Positions 15,709 to 24,018 of a stretch of DNA of 34,024 bases are shown piece by piece. A program made the position numbers and the translations under genes. Each line of letters opens with the position of its first letter. The first letter of the stretch is position 1. Source of the stretch: Saprospiraceae bacterium (lineage in GTDB: Bacteria; Bacteroidota; Bacteroidia; Chitinophagales; Saprospiraceae); contig JABWBR010000057.1 in assembly GCA_013360405.1 (NCBI GenBank), forward strand, positions 1 through 34,024, in the 5' to 3' direction. The notes under the pieces are model-generated. The model was given only the letters and a program-made list of their open reading frames with translations. It made no database searches and had not been told where the DNA came from.

Positions 15709-16161
15709 ATGATAAAGGAAAAGAAACCATATCAAATTCTTCTTGTGGAGGATAACCCCGGTGATATTGCGCTGACGCGGTTGGCTTTCCAGCATCAGAA
15801 TGGAGGAAAAGATTTTCAGATTTCCGTTATTTCTGACGGGGAGGAGGCCCTTGCATATCTCAAAAGAAAAGGTACTTATGAGCATGCCGCTCGCCCCGAT
15901 CTTATCTTATTGGATTTACATTTACCCAAAATTGACGGGCGTGAAGTTTTAAAAGAAATAAAAGAAGACCCCACAACACGGCAAATACCGGTCATTGTGC
16001 TTACGACATCCACCCATGACCAGGATGTGAATATGGCCTATTCGTTGCACGCCAATTGTTTTGTCAGGAAACCGCTGGAATTTGACGCGTTTATTCATCT
16101 GATTCAATTGATTGATGAATTCTGGTTATCAGCTGTTCAGCTTCCCTCATCTCCTGAATAG
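15709..16161 (+). CDS. Single-domain response regulator, Rcp1/CheY-like
   Basis: The product is 150 residues, a single receiver domain. The acidic pair is E14/D15 (LLVEDNPGD), the phosphoacceptor is D69 (DLILLDLHLP), the switch residue is T100 and the conserved lysine is K121 (VRKPLEF). The NPGD and LALTRLAF-like first helix are typical of the Rcp1 group that often pairs with phytochrome-like or hybrid kinases. There is no output domain, so it acts by protein contact or phosphate relay. The start is the ATG next to the domain; a longer open frame upstream has no family similarity. The hybrid kinase-like gene follows after 22 bases. Confidence 0.92.
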   Translation: MIKEKKPYQILLVEDNPGDIALTRLAFQHQNGGKDFQISVISDGEEALAYLKRKGTYEHAARPDLILLDLHLPKIDGREVLKEIKEDPTTRQIPVIVLTTSTHDQDVNMAYSLHANCFVRKPLEFDAFIHLIQLIDEFWLSAVQLPSSPE

Positions 16162-16183
16162 TCAGGTAAAAAAGTAATTCACT

Positions 16184-18070
16184 ATGTCGGCGATAACCCA
16201 TATTCTGGTAATAGAAGACAACCCCGCTGATGTGGTGACCATCCGCGTTTTATTAGATGAGGTGGGGTATAAATACGTTTTATACCAATCGAATACTTTA
16301 TCAGAAGGGTTGCGTCTGCTGGAAGAGACTCCCTTTGATGTAGTATTGTTGGATTTATCTTTACAAGACAGTCTGGGTTTTACCACCCTCAAAAATTTTT
16401 TAAAAGAACAACCCCGCGTGCCGGTTATCGTACTTACCGGCAATAACAACGTCGTGTTGGGCGACCAGTCGGTGCGCGCCGGCGCCCAGGACTACCTGGT
16501 CAAAGGCGAGTTTACCGGCAAACGCCTGGTGGATACGATCAGGTATTCGCAGCAGCGCTTTAAATCGCAGGCCGCGCTACAACGCCGGGTCAACCAGATG
16601 GAAATCAACGAAAAGCGGTTTCAGGAGGTGCAGCAACTGGCGCAGTTGGGCAACTGGCAAATCGATATAGTGACCAATGCTATGTATTGGTCGGAAGAAA
16701 TGTACCGCATCCTCGATTTGCCTCTTTCCCAACAGCAACAACGCTGGTCGGACTTTCTGGACCGCGTTCATCCGGAGGATAAGCCCAAATTGGAAGCTTT
16801 TCTTGACGAAGCCCTCAAATCGGGTGAAATGTACCGCCTCGATCATCGCATACTGATTGGTGGCAGAATGATAAAATATGTGGCGGTACAAGCCAAGCTC
16901 AATTTCGATGAAGCGACCAATAAAATAATGCTGTTCGGCAGCCTGCAGGATATTACCCAGCTAAAAAATACGACGCCCTCCCAGGAAGTTGAATCAACTG
17001 TAGTCGATATAAAAACACCGCTTCCTAAAAAAGCCGGACTCGCCGAATTGGGCTTTAATATTCGCACGCCGTTAAATGCTATTGTGAGTTTAATGTATTT
17101 ATTGGAAAAAGATAAATCCCAAGCGCAGCAAAAGGAGGTTATCGCCACGCTCAAAACCGTGGTAGATGAGTTGTCTATCGGCGTAGACGCGCTGCTGGGA
17201 TACATAGTTGATCAGGACGAGGCGCTGTCTCCTACTGAATCCGCCTTTCTGCTGGACGATCTCGTCAAAAATACGGTACAGTTGTTTCAGCTTAAATGTA
17301 AACATGCAGGCATCAACCTTGAACTTAAAACGAGCCAGTATTTATCGGACGAGGCCGGCGGCGATTACCAGCTAATCACGCAGCTTTTTTATTATGTCTT
17401 TACATTGCTCATTCCTTATTGTGATAAAAAAAATGGAGTAGAAGTAGCTTTTCAACGCAAAGAGCCGGCAAAAAACAAACTCAGCCTGCACTTGTTAATT
17501 ACATACTTCGGCAAGCCTATACCGGTTTTGGACCTCGCGGATACCGCCAAGTCACCCGGCGGCGTATCCGCATCGATAGTCGAAAAATTGTTAGTCACCC
17601 TTGGCGGGCAATGGAAATTAGAGAAAAAGGGATTTCACTGGTACAACCTCGAAGTGCAATTGCCTTTGTCTGTTTCCGGTAAGGAAAGAAAATCCGACAA
17701 GCCGGTATCGCCTTTGCATATTTTATTGGTGGAAGACCACCTGCTCAACCAGGTCGTCACTAAAAAAGTACTTAAATCCTGGTCGGATCTGGTATCGGTC
17801 GATATCGCCGGCAACGGGGCGGAAGCCCTGGCCAAGTTTGCAAAATTTCCCTACGACCTGATATTGATGGACCTGTATATGCCCGTCATGGATGGTATTC
17901 AGGCTACCGTCGAAATAAGAAAGACAAGCAACGTGCCTATCATTGCCATGACAGCCGGCTCTACCAAACAGGAAGAAGAAAGTTGCCGCATTGCAGGTAT
18001 GAATGCCTACCTGCCCAAACCCCTCAAACCCGAAGAACTGTCGGCGAAGATTATGGAGTTGCTGGGGTGA
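16184..18070 (+). CDS. Hybrid histidine-kinase-like protein (REC-PAS-degenerate kinase-REC)
   Basis: The product is 628 residues with no membrane segment. REC1 (about 4-122) is intact: E11/D12, D57, T85, K107. A linker helix leads to a PAS domain of the PAS_3 type (about 150-260; GNWQIDIVTNAMYWSEEMYRIL, HPEDK). The dimerisation helix at 286-310 reads AELGFNIRTPLNAI. Compared with the normal SHEIRTPLNAI, the phosphorylated His is Phe291 and the Glu is Asn292. The ATPase part (about 355-495) lacks an N box and the DxGxG box, keeping only a trace of the G2 helix (GGVSASIVEKLLVTLGGQW). REC2 (about 510-628) is intact: E517/D518, D563, T590, K612. It is therefore probably not an active kinase but a phospho-responsive scaffold, most likely partnered with the upstream regulator. 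Confidence 0.9.
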   Translation: MSAITHILVIEDNPADVVTIRVLLDEVGYKYVLYQSNTLSEGLRLLEETPFDVVLLDLSLQDSLGFTTLKNFLKEQPRVPVIVLTGNNNVVLGDQSVRAGAQDYLVKGEFTGKRLVDTIRYSQQRFKSQAALQRRVNQMEINEKRFQEVQQLAQLGNWQIDIVTNAMYWSEEMYRILDLPLSQQQQRWSDFLDRVHPEDKPKLEAFLDEALKSGEMYRLDHRILIGGRMIKYVAVQAKLNFDEATNKIMLFGSLQDITQLKNTTPSQEVESTVVDIKTPLPKKAGLAELGFNIRTPLNAIVSLMYLLEKDKSQAQQKEVIATLKTVVDELSIGVDALLGYIVDQDEALSPTESAFLLDDLVKNTVQLFQLKCKHAGINLELKTSQYLSDEAGGDYQLITQLFYYVFTLLIPYCDKKNGVEVAFQRKEPAKNKLSLHLLITYFGKPIPVLDLADTAKSPGGVSASIVEKLLVTLGGQWKLEKKGFHWYNLEVQLPLSVSGKERKSDKPVSPLHILLVEDHLLNQVVTKKVLKSWSDLVSVDIAGNGAEALAKFAKFPYDLILMDLYMPVMDGIQATVEIRKTSNVPIIAMTAGSTKQEEESCRIAGMNAYLPKPLKPEELSAKIMELLG

Positions 18071-18138
18071 GGTGTCGGCGGTCGGCAGTCGGCAGTCGGT
18101 TCAATAATTTTTTTCATTTTTCATTCTTCATTCTTCAT
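18071..18138. repeat. Repeat island: GGCAGTC units then TTCATTC units abutting a start codon
   Basis: 18071-18101 holds GTCGGCGGTCGGCAGTCGG-type units, complementary to the 9403-9447 family. 18113-18138 holds TTCATTTTTCATTCTTCATTC units that run directly to the ATG at 18139. Confidence 0.75.
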
Positions 18139-19158
18139 ATGGATATTCAGCCTTTCGACCTTGTTATTATCGGCGGCGGGCCCACGGGGCTCAACTGCGC
18201 TATTGCTGCTCGCCGTGCCGGACTTAGCTATGTCGTATTGGAAAAAGGCGCGTTGGTCAACGCTATATATCATTTCCCCACCAATATGACCTTTTTTTCC
18301 ACCTCCCGCCTGCTGGAAATTGGGGAGGTGCCCTTCATTTCGCATGGCGACAAACCCACGCGTTTCGAAGCGCTCGAATATTATCGCCGGATATGGCAAT
18401 CCTGGCAACTCGAAGTGCGTTTGTATGAAGAAGTGGAAAAAATGGAACCCATCGGGGGAGGAACTTACCGGGTGCATACTTCCAAAGCGCAATATGATGC
18501 AACAGCGGTAATTGTCGCCACCGGTTTTTACGACACGCCCTGTCTGCTCAATGTGCCAGGCGAATCGCTGCCCAAAGTGAAGCACTACTACGACGACGCA
18601 CATCCTTACGCTGGACAAGATGTGCTGGTGGTGGGCGCAGCCAATTCGGCCTGCGATGTAGCCCTCGAAACCTATTACAAAGGCGCCCGGGTCACCATGG
18701 CCATCCGCGAAGCGGAGATTTATTCCGGAGTGAAATATTGGATCAGGCCAAATATCGAAAACCGTATCAAAGAGGGGAGTATCAAAGCATTTTTTAATAC
18801 GAAGGTGAAAGCCATTTATCCGGATGAGGTGCTGCTCAGCGGCCCCGACGGCGATTTTCGCATCCCCAACGATTTTGTGATGGCCATGACCGGCTACCAG
18901 CCCAATTACCCGTTTTTGGAACGACTTGGCCTGCGTATGGCAACGGATGAAGCCCAGGCCCCCCTCCACAACCCCGATACCCTGGAAACCCATCTGCCCA
19001 ATGTGTTCCTGGCAGGTGTGGTTTGCGCAGGCAAAAAAACGAATAAGCTTTTTATCGAAAATACCCGCGACCATGGGGATTTGATTATCCGGGAAATCAC
19101 GGCGAAGGCCCTGGAGGGGAGGGAGAGAGCGGGGGAGGGAGAGAGGGAGAGATTGTAG
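18139..19158 (+). CDS. YpdA-family FAD/NAD(P)-dependent oxidoreductase
   Basis: The product is 339 residues. The FAD motif is VIIGGGPTGLNCAIAA at the N terminus, and a second Rossmann motif VVGAANSACDVALE lies near 170-185; the fold is of the thioredoxin-reductase/flavin monooxygenase type. Members are known as putative bacillithiol disulfide reductases. In characterised Firmicutes YpdA the FAD motif reads GGPCG with a functional cysteine; here that position is Thr, so the thiol mechanism may differ. The start was set at the ATG before DIQPFDLVI; the open frame upstream has repeat-derived sequence only. The last 15 codons (EGRERAGEGERERL) are encoded by a GA-rich microsatellite and are unlikely to be part of the fold. 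A hairpin GGTGAACG/CGTTCACC follows the stop. Confidence 0.88.
   Translation: MDIQPFDLVIIGGGPTGLNCAIAARRAGLSYVVLEKGALVNAIYHFPTNMTFFSTSRLLEIGEVPFISHGDKPTRFEALEYYRRIWQSWQLEVRLYEEVEKMEPIGGGTYRVHTSKAQYDATAVIVATGFYDTPCLLNVPGESLPKVKHYYDDAHPYAGQDVLVVGAANSACDVALETYYKGARVTMAIREAEIYSGVKYWIRPNIENRIKEGSIKAFFNTKVKAIYPDEVLLSGPDGDFRIPNDFVMAMTGYQPNYPFLERLGLRMATDEAQAPLHNPDTLETHLPNVFLAGVVCAGKKTNKLFIENTRDHGDLIIREITAKALEGRERAGEGERERL
19107..19155 (+). repeat. GA-rich microsatellite forming the 3' end of the ypdA-like gene
   Basis: It is composed of GGGAGGGAGAGAG-type units, in frame to the stop codon. The same type of sequence lies inside the glycosyltransferase gene at 26245-26294. Confidence 0.8.
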
Positions 19159-19179
19159 GGTGAACGTTTACCGTTCACC
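19159..19179 (+). repeat. Hairpin palindrome after the ypdA-like gene
   Basis: GGTGAACG and CGTTCACC flank TTTAC, immediately behind the TAG stop. There is no T tract, so it is not a classic terminator. GTGAACG hairpins are also found at 14593-14613 and in the loop of the 24304 terminator. Confidence 0.6.
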
Positions 19180-19189
19180 AATTATAAAC

Positions 19190-19214
19190 AAACAGAGAAC
19201 AGAGAACAGAGAAC
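19190..19214 (+). repeat. CAGAGAA repeats abutting a start codon
   Basis: Three copies of ACAGAGA-type 7-base units run directly into the ATG at 19215. The same unit precedes the ATG at 13927 and ends the window (34000-34024). Confidence 0.8.
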
Positions 19215-19583
19215 ATGATACCATCATTAATCATCGCAATCAGCTTGTGGGCTGCGCCGATGGCCGGCAGCGGGGAAGACATAGTAGCCTGGGTAAGCCC
19301 GGATACCCATGATTTCGGGGATATTACCCGAAACGAACCGGTATCGCACGAATTTACCTTTAAAAATGTGAGCGGAGAGGCCGTCACCATCGACAACGTG
19401 CGCACTTCTTGTGGGTGCACTACCTCCGATTGGCCCGAGTTGGCGGTGCAGCCCGATTCGCTGGGCAGCCTCGTCATTACCTACGATGCACACGATGAGG
19501 GCTATTTTCGCAAGACGATAAAAGTGTATTTCAGCGGCCGGCGCCGCGCCGAGTGGTTGTTTATTGAGGGGAATGTGGAATGA
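19215..19583 (+). CDS. DUF1573-domain secreted protein
   Basis: The product is 122 residues. After a weak signal-like N terminus (PSLIIAISLWAAPMAG) comes a DUF1573 immunoglobulin-like domain with FGDITRNEPVSHEFTFKN, the signature VRTSCGCTTSDWP, and DEGYFRKTIKVYF. DUF1573 domains are frequent in exported Bacteroidota proteins and their role is unknown. The cysteine pair in SCGC is conserved. The mRNA leader would be almost entirely the CAGAGAA repeat. Confidence 0.88.
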   Translation: MIPSLIIAISLWAAPMAGSGEDIVAWVSPDTHDFGDITRNEPVSHEFTFKNVSGEAVTIDNVRTSCGCTTSDWPELAVQPDSLGSLVITYDAHDEGYFRKTIKVYFSGRRRAEWLFIEGNVE

Positions 19584-19588
19584 TGTGG

Positions 19589-19703
19589 AATGATGTTTGA
19601 TGTTTGATGTTTGATGTTTAATGTTTGATGTTTGATGTTTGATGTTGAATTATATTTTAAATTAATATATAAAAATCAAACATTCAACATCAAACATTCA
19701 AAA
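19589..19703. repeat. Inverted short-repeat island (GATGTTT family)
   Basis: The left arm consists of seven or more GATGTTT units; the right arm is CATTCAACATCAAACATTCAA; an AT-rich centre lies between. The right arm encodes the last residues and stop (19690-19692) of the convergent MazG-like gene. Same family as 11553-12026. Confidence 0.85.
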
Positions 19704-20160
19704 TTCTTTCAAGATTTGCCGGCGAATAATTGATCGACTTCAGCGTTTTGTGGTCATCGCTGCGGTACACCAGGTAGTGCTCGCCTTCCTGGCGGATATA
19801 GCTATCGATTCCTTTTGTTTCCTTGTAATGTTTGGCGGTAGCTTCTGCCTCTTCGAGAGATTGGCAGGTTTTGCTCATATTCGAGCGCTGCACCTCGTCG
19901 AAGAGGGCTCGGAACTTGGCGCCCAGCCCGAATTCGAGCACGGCGCCCGACAGCACGTACTGGATATCGCAGAGCGCATCGGCCACACTCACAATATCGC
20001 CTTCGGCTATCGCTTCACGCAATTCGTCAAGTTCTTCGGCGAGCAGGGCCACCCGAAGCCGGCACCGTTCTTCGGAAGGAATGGCCGGTTCGGCTAAAAT
20101 AGGGTGTTTAAACGTGCGGTGGAATTCCGCCACCTGGTTGAGTGCGTCGAGTTGATCCAT
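19690..20160 (-). CDS. MazG/PRA-PH-like nucleotide pyrophosphohydrolase
   Basis: The product is 156 residues. The all-alpha NTP pyrophosphohydrolase core is recognisable: the metal-binding helix LLAEELDELREAI (E42, E43, E46) and a second acidic helix SVADALCDIQYVL (D61, D65), followed by GAVLEFGL. A C-terminal extension of about 55 residues (YIRQEGEHYLVYRSDD) follows. Such enzymes hydrolyse NTPs or phosphoribosyl-ATP to the monophosphate and pyrophosphate, either in histidine synthesis or in clean-up of abnormal nucleotides. No his genes lie nearby, so a housekeeping role is more likely. The final codons come from the repeat island. Confidence 0.82.
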   Translation of the reverse strand: MDQLDALNQVAEFHRTFKHPILAEPAIPSEERCRLRVALLAEELDELREAIAEGDIVSVADALCDIQYVLSGAVLEFGLGAKFRALFDEVQRSNMSKTCQSLEEAEATAKHYKETKGIDSYIRQEGEHYLVYRSDDHKTLKSINYSPANLERILNV

Positions 20161-20170
20161 TGTTGAAAAA

Positions 20171-20240
20171 GGGTTTATGAGGGTTTATGAGGGTTTATGA
20201 GGGTTGATAAACCTATAAACCCATAAACCTGTAAACAAAC
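20171..20240. repeat. Inverted short-repeat island (GGGTTTATGA family)
   Basis: Three exact copies of GGGTTTATGA are followed by AACCTATAAACCCATAAACCTGTAAAC in opposite sense. Same family as 24019-24045. Confidence 0.85.
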
Positions 20241-20370
20241 TACATCGATAATTTAAAACAATGCGAAAAAACATAATTTTTTGAATACTTTTGCCAACGT
20301 TTTGACAAAGCCTTCGTGGCAAACGTCGCTCTGGGTTCTTGCTTTTTTTTAACCATTAACTCACTCGGAA

Positions 20371-21768
20371 GTGACCAACAAATACTTCGACCTGATTGAT
20401 CAGACCTTTTATTTTCCTCAGGAAGGGTTTGATATTGATCATGAGTATTTGGTTTTCAACGGTGTACCGCTGATCCATCTCATCAGGAAATACGGCACGC
20501 CGATGAAAATTACCTACCTGCCAAAGATCGGCTCTCAGATAAAAAGAGCCAGGAATCTCTTTAACCGCGCGATGAAATCGCTGGGGTACAACGGAGAGTA
20601 TTATTACTGCTATTGTACCAAAAGCTGCCATTTCAGCTATGTGCTCAATGAAGTGGTGCGCCATGATGTACAGTTGGAGACTTCCTCGGCCTTCGATATC
20701 GACCTCATTCGACGCCTGTATACACAAGGCAAAATCGAAAAAGATATCATCATTATCTGCAACGGCTTCAAACCCGATAACTATCTCGAAAAAATCGTTG
20801 CGCTGATCAATGACGGATTTACTAACGTCATCCCCGTGCTCGACAATATGGCCGAAATCGAGTACTACGACAAACACGTGAAGGATACCTGTAGCCTGGG
20901 TATCCGCGTAGCTACCGAAGAAGAACCCAATTTTGAGTTTTACACCTCCCGCCTGGGCATTCGCAACGCCGATGTGCTCAAATTTTATCAGGAAAAGGTG
21001 GCGCCCAATCCCAAGTTTTCGCTCCGGATGCTCCACTTTTTTGTGGATACGGGCATCCGCGACACACTATACTACTGGGGCGAACTCAAAAAAGTGATCA
21101 AGCTATATTGCGAGGTGAAGCGCAACAGCCCCGAATTGTCGGCCATCAATATCGGCGGCGGTATGCCGATCCGCAATTCGCTGGGCTTTGAATTTGACTA
21201 CAAATACATGATCAAGGAGATCGTGAACCTGATCCTCTCCGAATGCGAGGAAGTAGGCGTGCGCGAACCCGATATTTTTACCGAATTCGGAAAGTATACG
21301 GTAGGCGAAAGCGGCGCTACGATTTTTTCGGTGCTGGCCCAAAAACAGCAAAACGACGCAGAAGTGTGGTATATGGTCGATAACTCGCTCATGACTTGTC
21401 TGCCCGACGCCTGGGGCATCAGCGAGCGCTTTATACTGTTGCCTATCAATAAATGGAACAAGGATTACCGGCGGGTGAATATCGGCGGACTGAGTTGCGA
21501 TAATTCGGACTACTATAACTCAGAAGTGCACGAAAGCCAGGTGTACCTGCCGTCTATCGATCCCAGTGAGGAAGAGCCGCTGTATCTGGGGTTTTTCCAC
21601 ACCGGCGCCTACCAGGATGCGCTCAGCGGCTACGGGGGTATCAAGCATTGCCTCATCCCCTCGCCCAAGCACGTACTGATATACAAAGACGCCCAGGGAA
21701 ACATAGTCGACGAGCTCTACCAGGAGGAACAATCCGCCGACGACATGCTCAAAATATTGGGCTATTGA
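20371..21768 (+). CDS. Arginine decarboxylase, PLP fold type III
   Basis: This is a 465-residue alanine-racemase/ODC-fold decarboxylase. The PLP lysine is K84 in YCTKSCHFSYVL. The glycine-rich phosphate loop is INIGGGMPIRNS, the FTEFGKYTVGESGA segment follows, and the C-terminal active-site Cys box is GLSCDNSDYY. It matches the roughly 460-residue Bacteroidota proteins annotated as biosynthetic arginine decarboxylase, which make agmatine for polyamine synthesis; specificity for arginine over other basic amino acids is by family, not proven here. The start is a GTG at 20371; no nearby ATG in frame precedes the conserved YFDLIDQTFYFP. A TACTTTTG box at 20286-20293 is a candidate promoter, giving a leader of about 70 bases. 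Confidence 0.88.
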   Translation: MTNKYFDLIDQTFYFPQEGFDIDHEYLVFNGVPLIHLIRKYGTPMKITYLPKIGSQIKRARNLFNRAMKSLGYNGEYYYCYCTKSCHFSYVLNEVVRHDVQLETSSAFDIDLIRRLYTQGKIEKDIIIICNGFKPDNYLEKIVALINDGFTNVIPVLDNMAEIEYYDKHVKDTCSLGIRVATEEEPNFEFYTSRLGIRNADVLKFYQEKVAPNPKFSLRMLHFFVDTGIRDTLYYWGELKKVIKLYCEVKRNSPELSAINIGGGMPIRNSLGFEFDYKYMIKEIVNLILSECEEVGVREPDIFTEFGKYTVGESGATIFSVLAQKQQNDAEVWYMVDNSLMTCLPDAWGISERFILLPINKWNKDYRRVNIGGLSCDNSDYYNSEVHESQVYLPSIDPSEEEPLYLGFFHTGAYQDALSGYGGIKHCLIPSPKHVLIYKDAQGNIVDELYQEEQSADDMLKILGY

Positions 21769-21788
21769 TACGCTTTTTCTTAACTTTG
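21757..21788 (+). promoter_or_regulatory. Candidate promoter of the 168-residue unknown gene
   Basis: TTG (21757-21759), 21 bases, TAACTTTG (21781-21788). It overlaps the 3' end of the decarboxylase gene and would start transcription near 21795, about 34 bases before the GTG start. Confidence 0.6.
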
Positions 21789-21828
21789 AGCGGGTCTACT
21801 ACCATTTGCTCATTAAAACCTTCTCGAA

Positions 21829-22335
21829 GTGGCCAATAAGTCTATTCCCGGAACGGTTGAACAAACTAAACCTGTTACAAAAAAAACAGCCACTATGGTC
21901 AATACGGTTGCTTTTTCTACCGATATGCGCACCCTTTTCCTCATCGACGAGGGCAGGGCTTTTTCTTTTCCGCTCGATAGCGAAAAAGGCGTTTATATTG
22001 GCGTGTTAAAAGGCCAAATTACCGCCGTCAGCACGATCGATACCGATAGCTCTTCTTCCGAGAAACGGGGCAAGGTACTTAAGCTCACTACCACCGGCGC
22101 CCAATGGACGGCCTTCTACAACCGCCGGAGCCTGTCGCTGGCTATTATCGGCGCTACCGATATCGACAGCAGCCTCATCGGCGCCACGGATATCGACAGC
22201 AGTATGGCCCAAGGCCCCGAGGACGGCTATGTAGAACTCGAAAAGTTGAAAGCTTATCTGTTTAGTCTCAAAAACCACGTGGTCAATATCCGCCGCATCG
22301 GCAATTCTATTGAGGTTGTATCGATGGAGAAATAG
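21829..22335 (+). CDS. Small protein of unknown function with a tandem IGATDIDSS repeat
   Basis: The product is 168 residues from the GTG at 21829, or 146 from the ATG at 21895. No signal peptide or membrane segment is seen. The sequence is a mix of short strands (TVAFSTDMRTLFLIDEGRAFSFPL, GVYIGVLKGQITAV) with a perfect internal duplication, IGATDIDSSLIGATDIDSSM, at about residues 107-126. The family is not recognised. It has its own promoter. Its GTG start lies in a context very similar to that of the decarboxylase gene just upstream (CATTAA, then CTCG, GAAGTG, CCAA), which supports the GTG. Confidence 0.65.
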   Translation: MANKSIPGTVEQTKPVTKKTATMVNTVAFSTDMRTLFLIDEGRAFSFPLDSEKGVYIGVLKGQITAVSTIDTDSSSSEKRGKVLKLTTTGAQWTAFYNRRSLSLAIIGATDIDSSLIGATDIDSSMAQGPEDGYVELEKLKAYLFSLKNHVVNIRRIGNSIEVVSMEK

Positions 22336-22339
22336 CTTT

Positions 22340-22399
22340 TTAGCAGTCAGGGCTTAGGGCTTAGCGGCTAACTGCTAAGCCCTAAGCCCTGACCGCTAA
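22340..22399. repeat. Inverted repeat hairpin between convergent genes
   Basis: The left arm AGCAGTCAGGGCTTAGGGCTTAG pairs almost fully with the right arm CTAAGCCCTAAGCCCTGACCGC. The right arm supplies the TAG stop of the minus-strand gene (22396-22398). It is likely to work as a bidirectional terminator-like element. Confidence 0.85.
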
Positions 22400-23886
22400 G
22401 ACCTAATCAACGCGGCAATACTCTGCCTACTAATCCGGCTATCCAGCCAAATCAACAGCAATTCATCTAGTCCGAGGGGCGCTTCCTGCTTGTTTGCTTT
22501 CAGGTCGAGCAGCGTCTGTCGCATTTCGCGGTAGAGGGCGACCAGTTCGCGGGGCGGGGCGCCGTAAAAGCGCCTGAGCCAGTGTACTACATCGGAGAAA
22601 AAACCGTCTTTTTCGGCCAACACGCGGTGGTAATACCGCTGCGTGCTGCGCAGGCAGGCTTCCACTTCTTCTACGTCGCCGCATTGGTATGTCGCAATAA
22701 GGTGAATGAGGCGTATACCCATCTGGATATCCTGGCGCTGCGTGGTGCGGGGGCGACTGATGATGCGTTCGGCCCATTGCTTGCACAACTCGTACTTTTC
22801 AGCCATAAATAACAAAAGCGCGGCATTAAATAAAATCACCAGTTCGCCGGCAGTAGAGAAATTGTACTGCTTCAGCCACTGGTCGATCGTGTCGATAATC
22901 GAATCGGTTTGCGAAAAATCGCCCGTATTAATGTGATATACGAGTTTATACACCGCGATCTTCTGGAATAACACCTGCTGGTCGTGGGGGTTGGCGGGTG
23001 TTTCCTGTTCGAGTTCGGCCAGCAGGCCCGGAATAAGGTGGCGTTTGCTGTCGTTGGAGAAGGCGGCGTGCAGCAGGTTCGACACGTCGAGTACGTAGCG
23101 GTAGAATTCTTCGTCTTTGTACTTGGGACGGGCGTTCCAGCAACTCACCACCTTATTGTAGTATTCGAAAACCTTGTCGGCGTCGCCGGTGAGCTGCGAG
23201 AACAGGGCCATACACTGAAAAAAACGCAGTTGGCCCTGTACCGAGGTGGGTTCTTCATCGAGGGCTTTCAGCAGGGTAGAAAAGCGGGCTTTGAGAAGCT
23301 CGCGTTGTTTTCCTTCTGCCAGTCGGGGATTTTTGCGGATCTCCACCAGCAGTTGGTCGTGGGTATCCAGAAAATGCAACTCTTCGTGCAATTTGCGCAG
23401 GTTGTCGTCTTTTTCACCGATCAGGATATCGATTTGTTGTTCGAAGCCTTTGCGTTTGGTATCTTTCCACAACCGGCGTTGTTCCTTGTTGAGTTCGATG
23501 ATCGACAACTGGTCGCCGAGTTCGTAGGCCAGTTTTTTGGCCGACTCCAGCCGTTCTTCGGCTTGCTCGTAAAGCCCCCGCTCGTAGAGGTATTTCGAGT
23601 CGAGGATCATCTCTTTGATTTTTGCGGCATACGAGTTGGCGCTGCGATAGTCGCGCATACTTCTCAGGATGGCTTCGTACAGATAGGTTTTGTCGAAAGG
23701 CAGATTTTTGCCGAATTGCTGCTTGAGCGTCGATTCGTCGTATTCAACGGTGTCGTTTAGTGCCTGAAACAGCTCCAGGTAGCGCGATCCCTTGCGACCG
23801 CTCTTCTGAGCGTCGAGGGTAAAGTACCGCTTTTCCGATTTCGACATCGCCCGGATGAGTTGGAACAGGTCTTCCCTGCCTTTCAT
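22396..23886 (-). CDS. Large alpha-helical protein of unknown function (TPR-like)
   Basis: The product is 496 residues, predicted by eye to be almost all helix, with no signal peptide or membrane segment, so cytoplasmic. It starts MKGREDLFQLIRAMSKSEKRYF, and the N-terminal part (about 15-75) looks like a compact helical domain. The middle (about 100-400) has helical pairs with TPR-like spacing (LYERGLYEQAEERLESAKKLA; FEYYNKVVSCW; KYELCKQWAERII). Proteins beginning this way seem common in Saprospiraceae-like genomes, but I know of no assigned role. It stands alone, with a 1-kb gene-free region upstream. Confidence 0.75.
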   Translation of the reverse strand: MKGREDLFQLIRAMSKSEKRYFTLDAQKSGRKGSRYLELFQALNDTVEYDESTLKQQFGKNLPFDKTYLYEAILRSMRDYRSANSYAAKIKEMILDSKYLYERGLYEQAEERLESAKKLAYELGDQLSIIELNKEQRRLWKDTKRKGFEQQIDILIGEKDDNLRKLHEELHFLDTHDQLLVEIRKNPRLAEGKQRELLKARFSTLLKALDEEPTSVQGQLRFFQCMALFSQLTGDADKVFEYYNKVVSCWNARPKYKDEEFYRYVLDVSNLLHAAFSNDSKRHLIPGLLAELEQETPANPHDQQVLFQKIAVYKLVYHINTGDFSQTDSIIDTIDQWLKQYNFSTAGELVILFNAALLLFMAEKYELCKQWAERIISRPRTTQRQDIQMGIRLIHLIATYQCGDVEEVEACLRSTQRYYHRVLAEKDGFFSDVVHWLRRFYGAPPRELVALYREMRQTLLDLKANKQEAPLGLDELLLIWLDSRISRQSIAALIRS

Positions 23887-24018
23887 TTTTTTCTTTTTTT
23901 GTTAAAAAACACTTAAAAATGAGGGAAAGATAAAAAAAATTTAGTTGTTAGGAATTTAAAGTTTGGATAAAAATTAATACAAATGATAAATTATTAATAA
24001 TATGATTTTCAATTGGTT

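Noticed and set aside
22582-23760. Plus-strand frames opposite the large helical protein
   Set aside because: Phe/Val/Gly-rich translations typical of antisense shadows; the minus-strand frame is complete and coherent.
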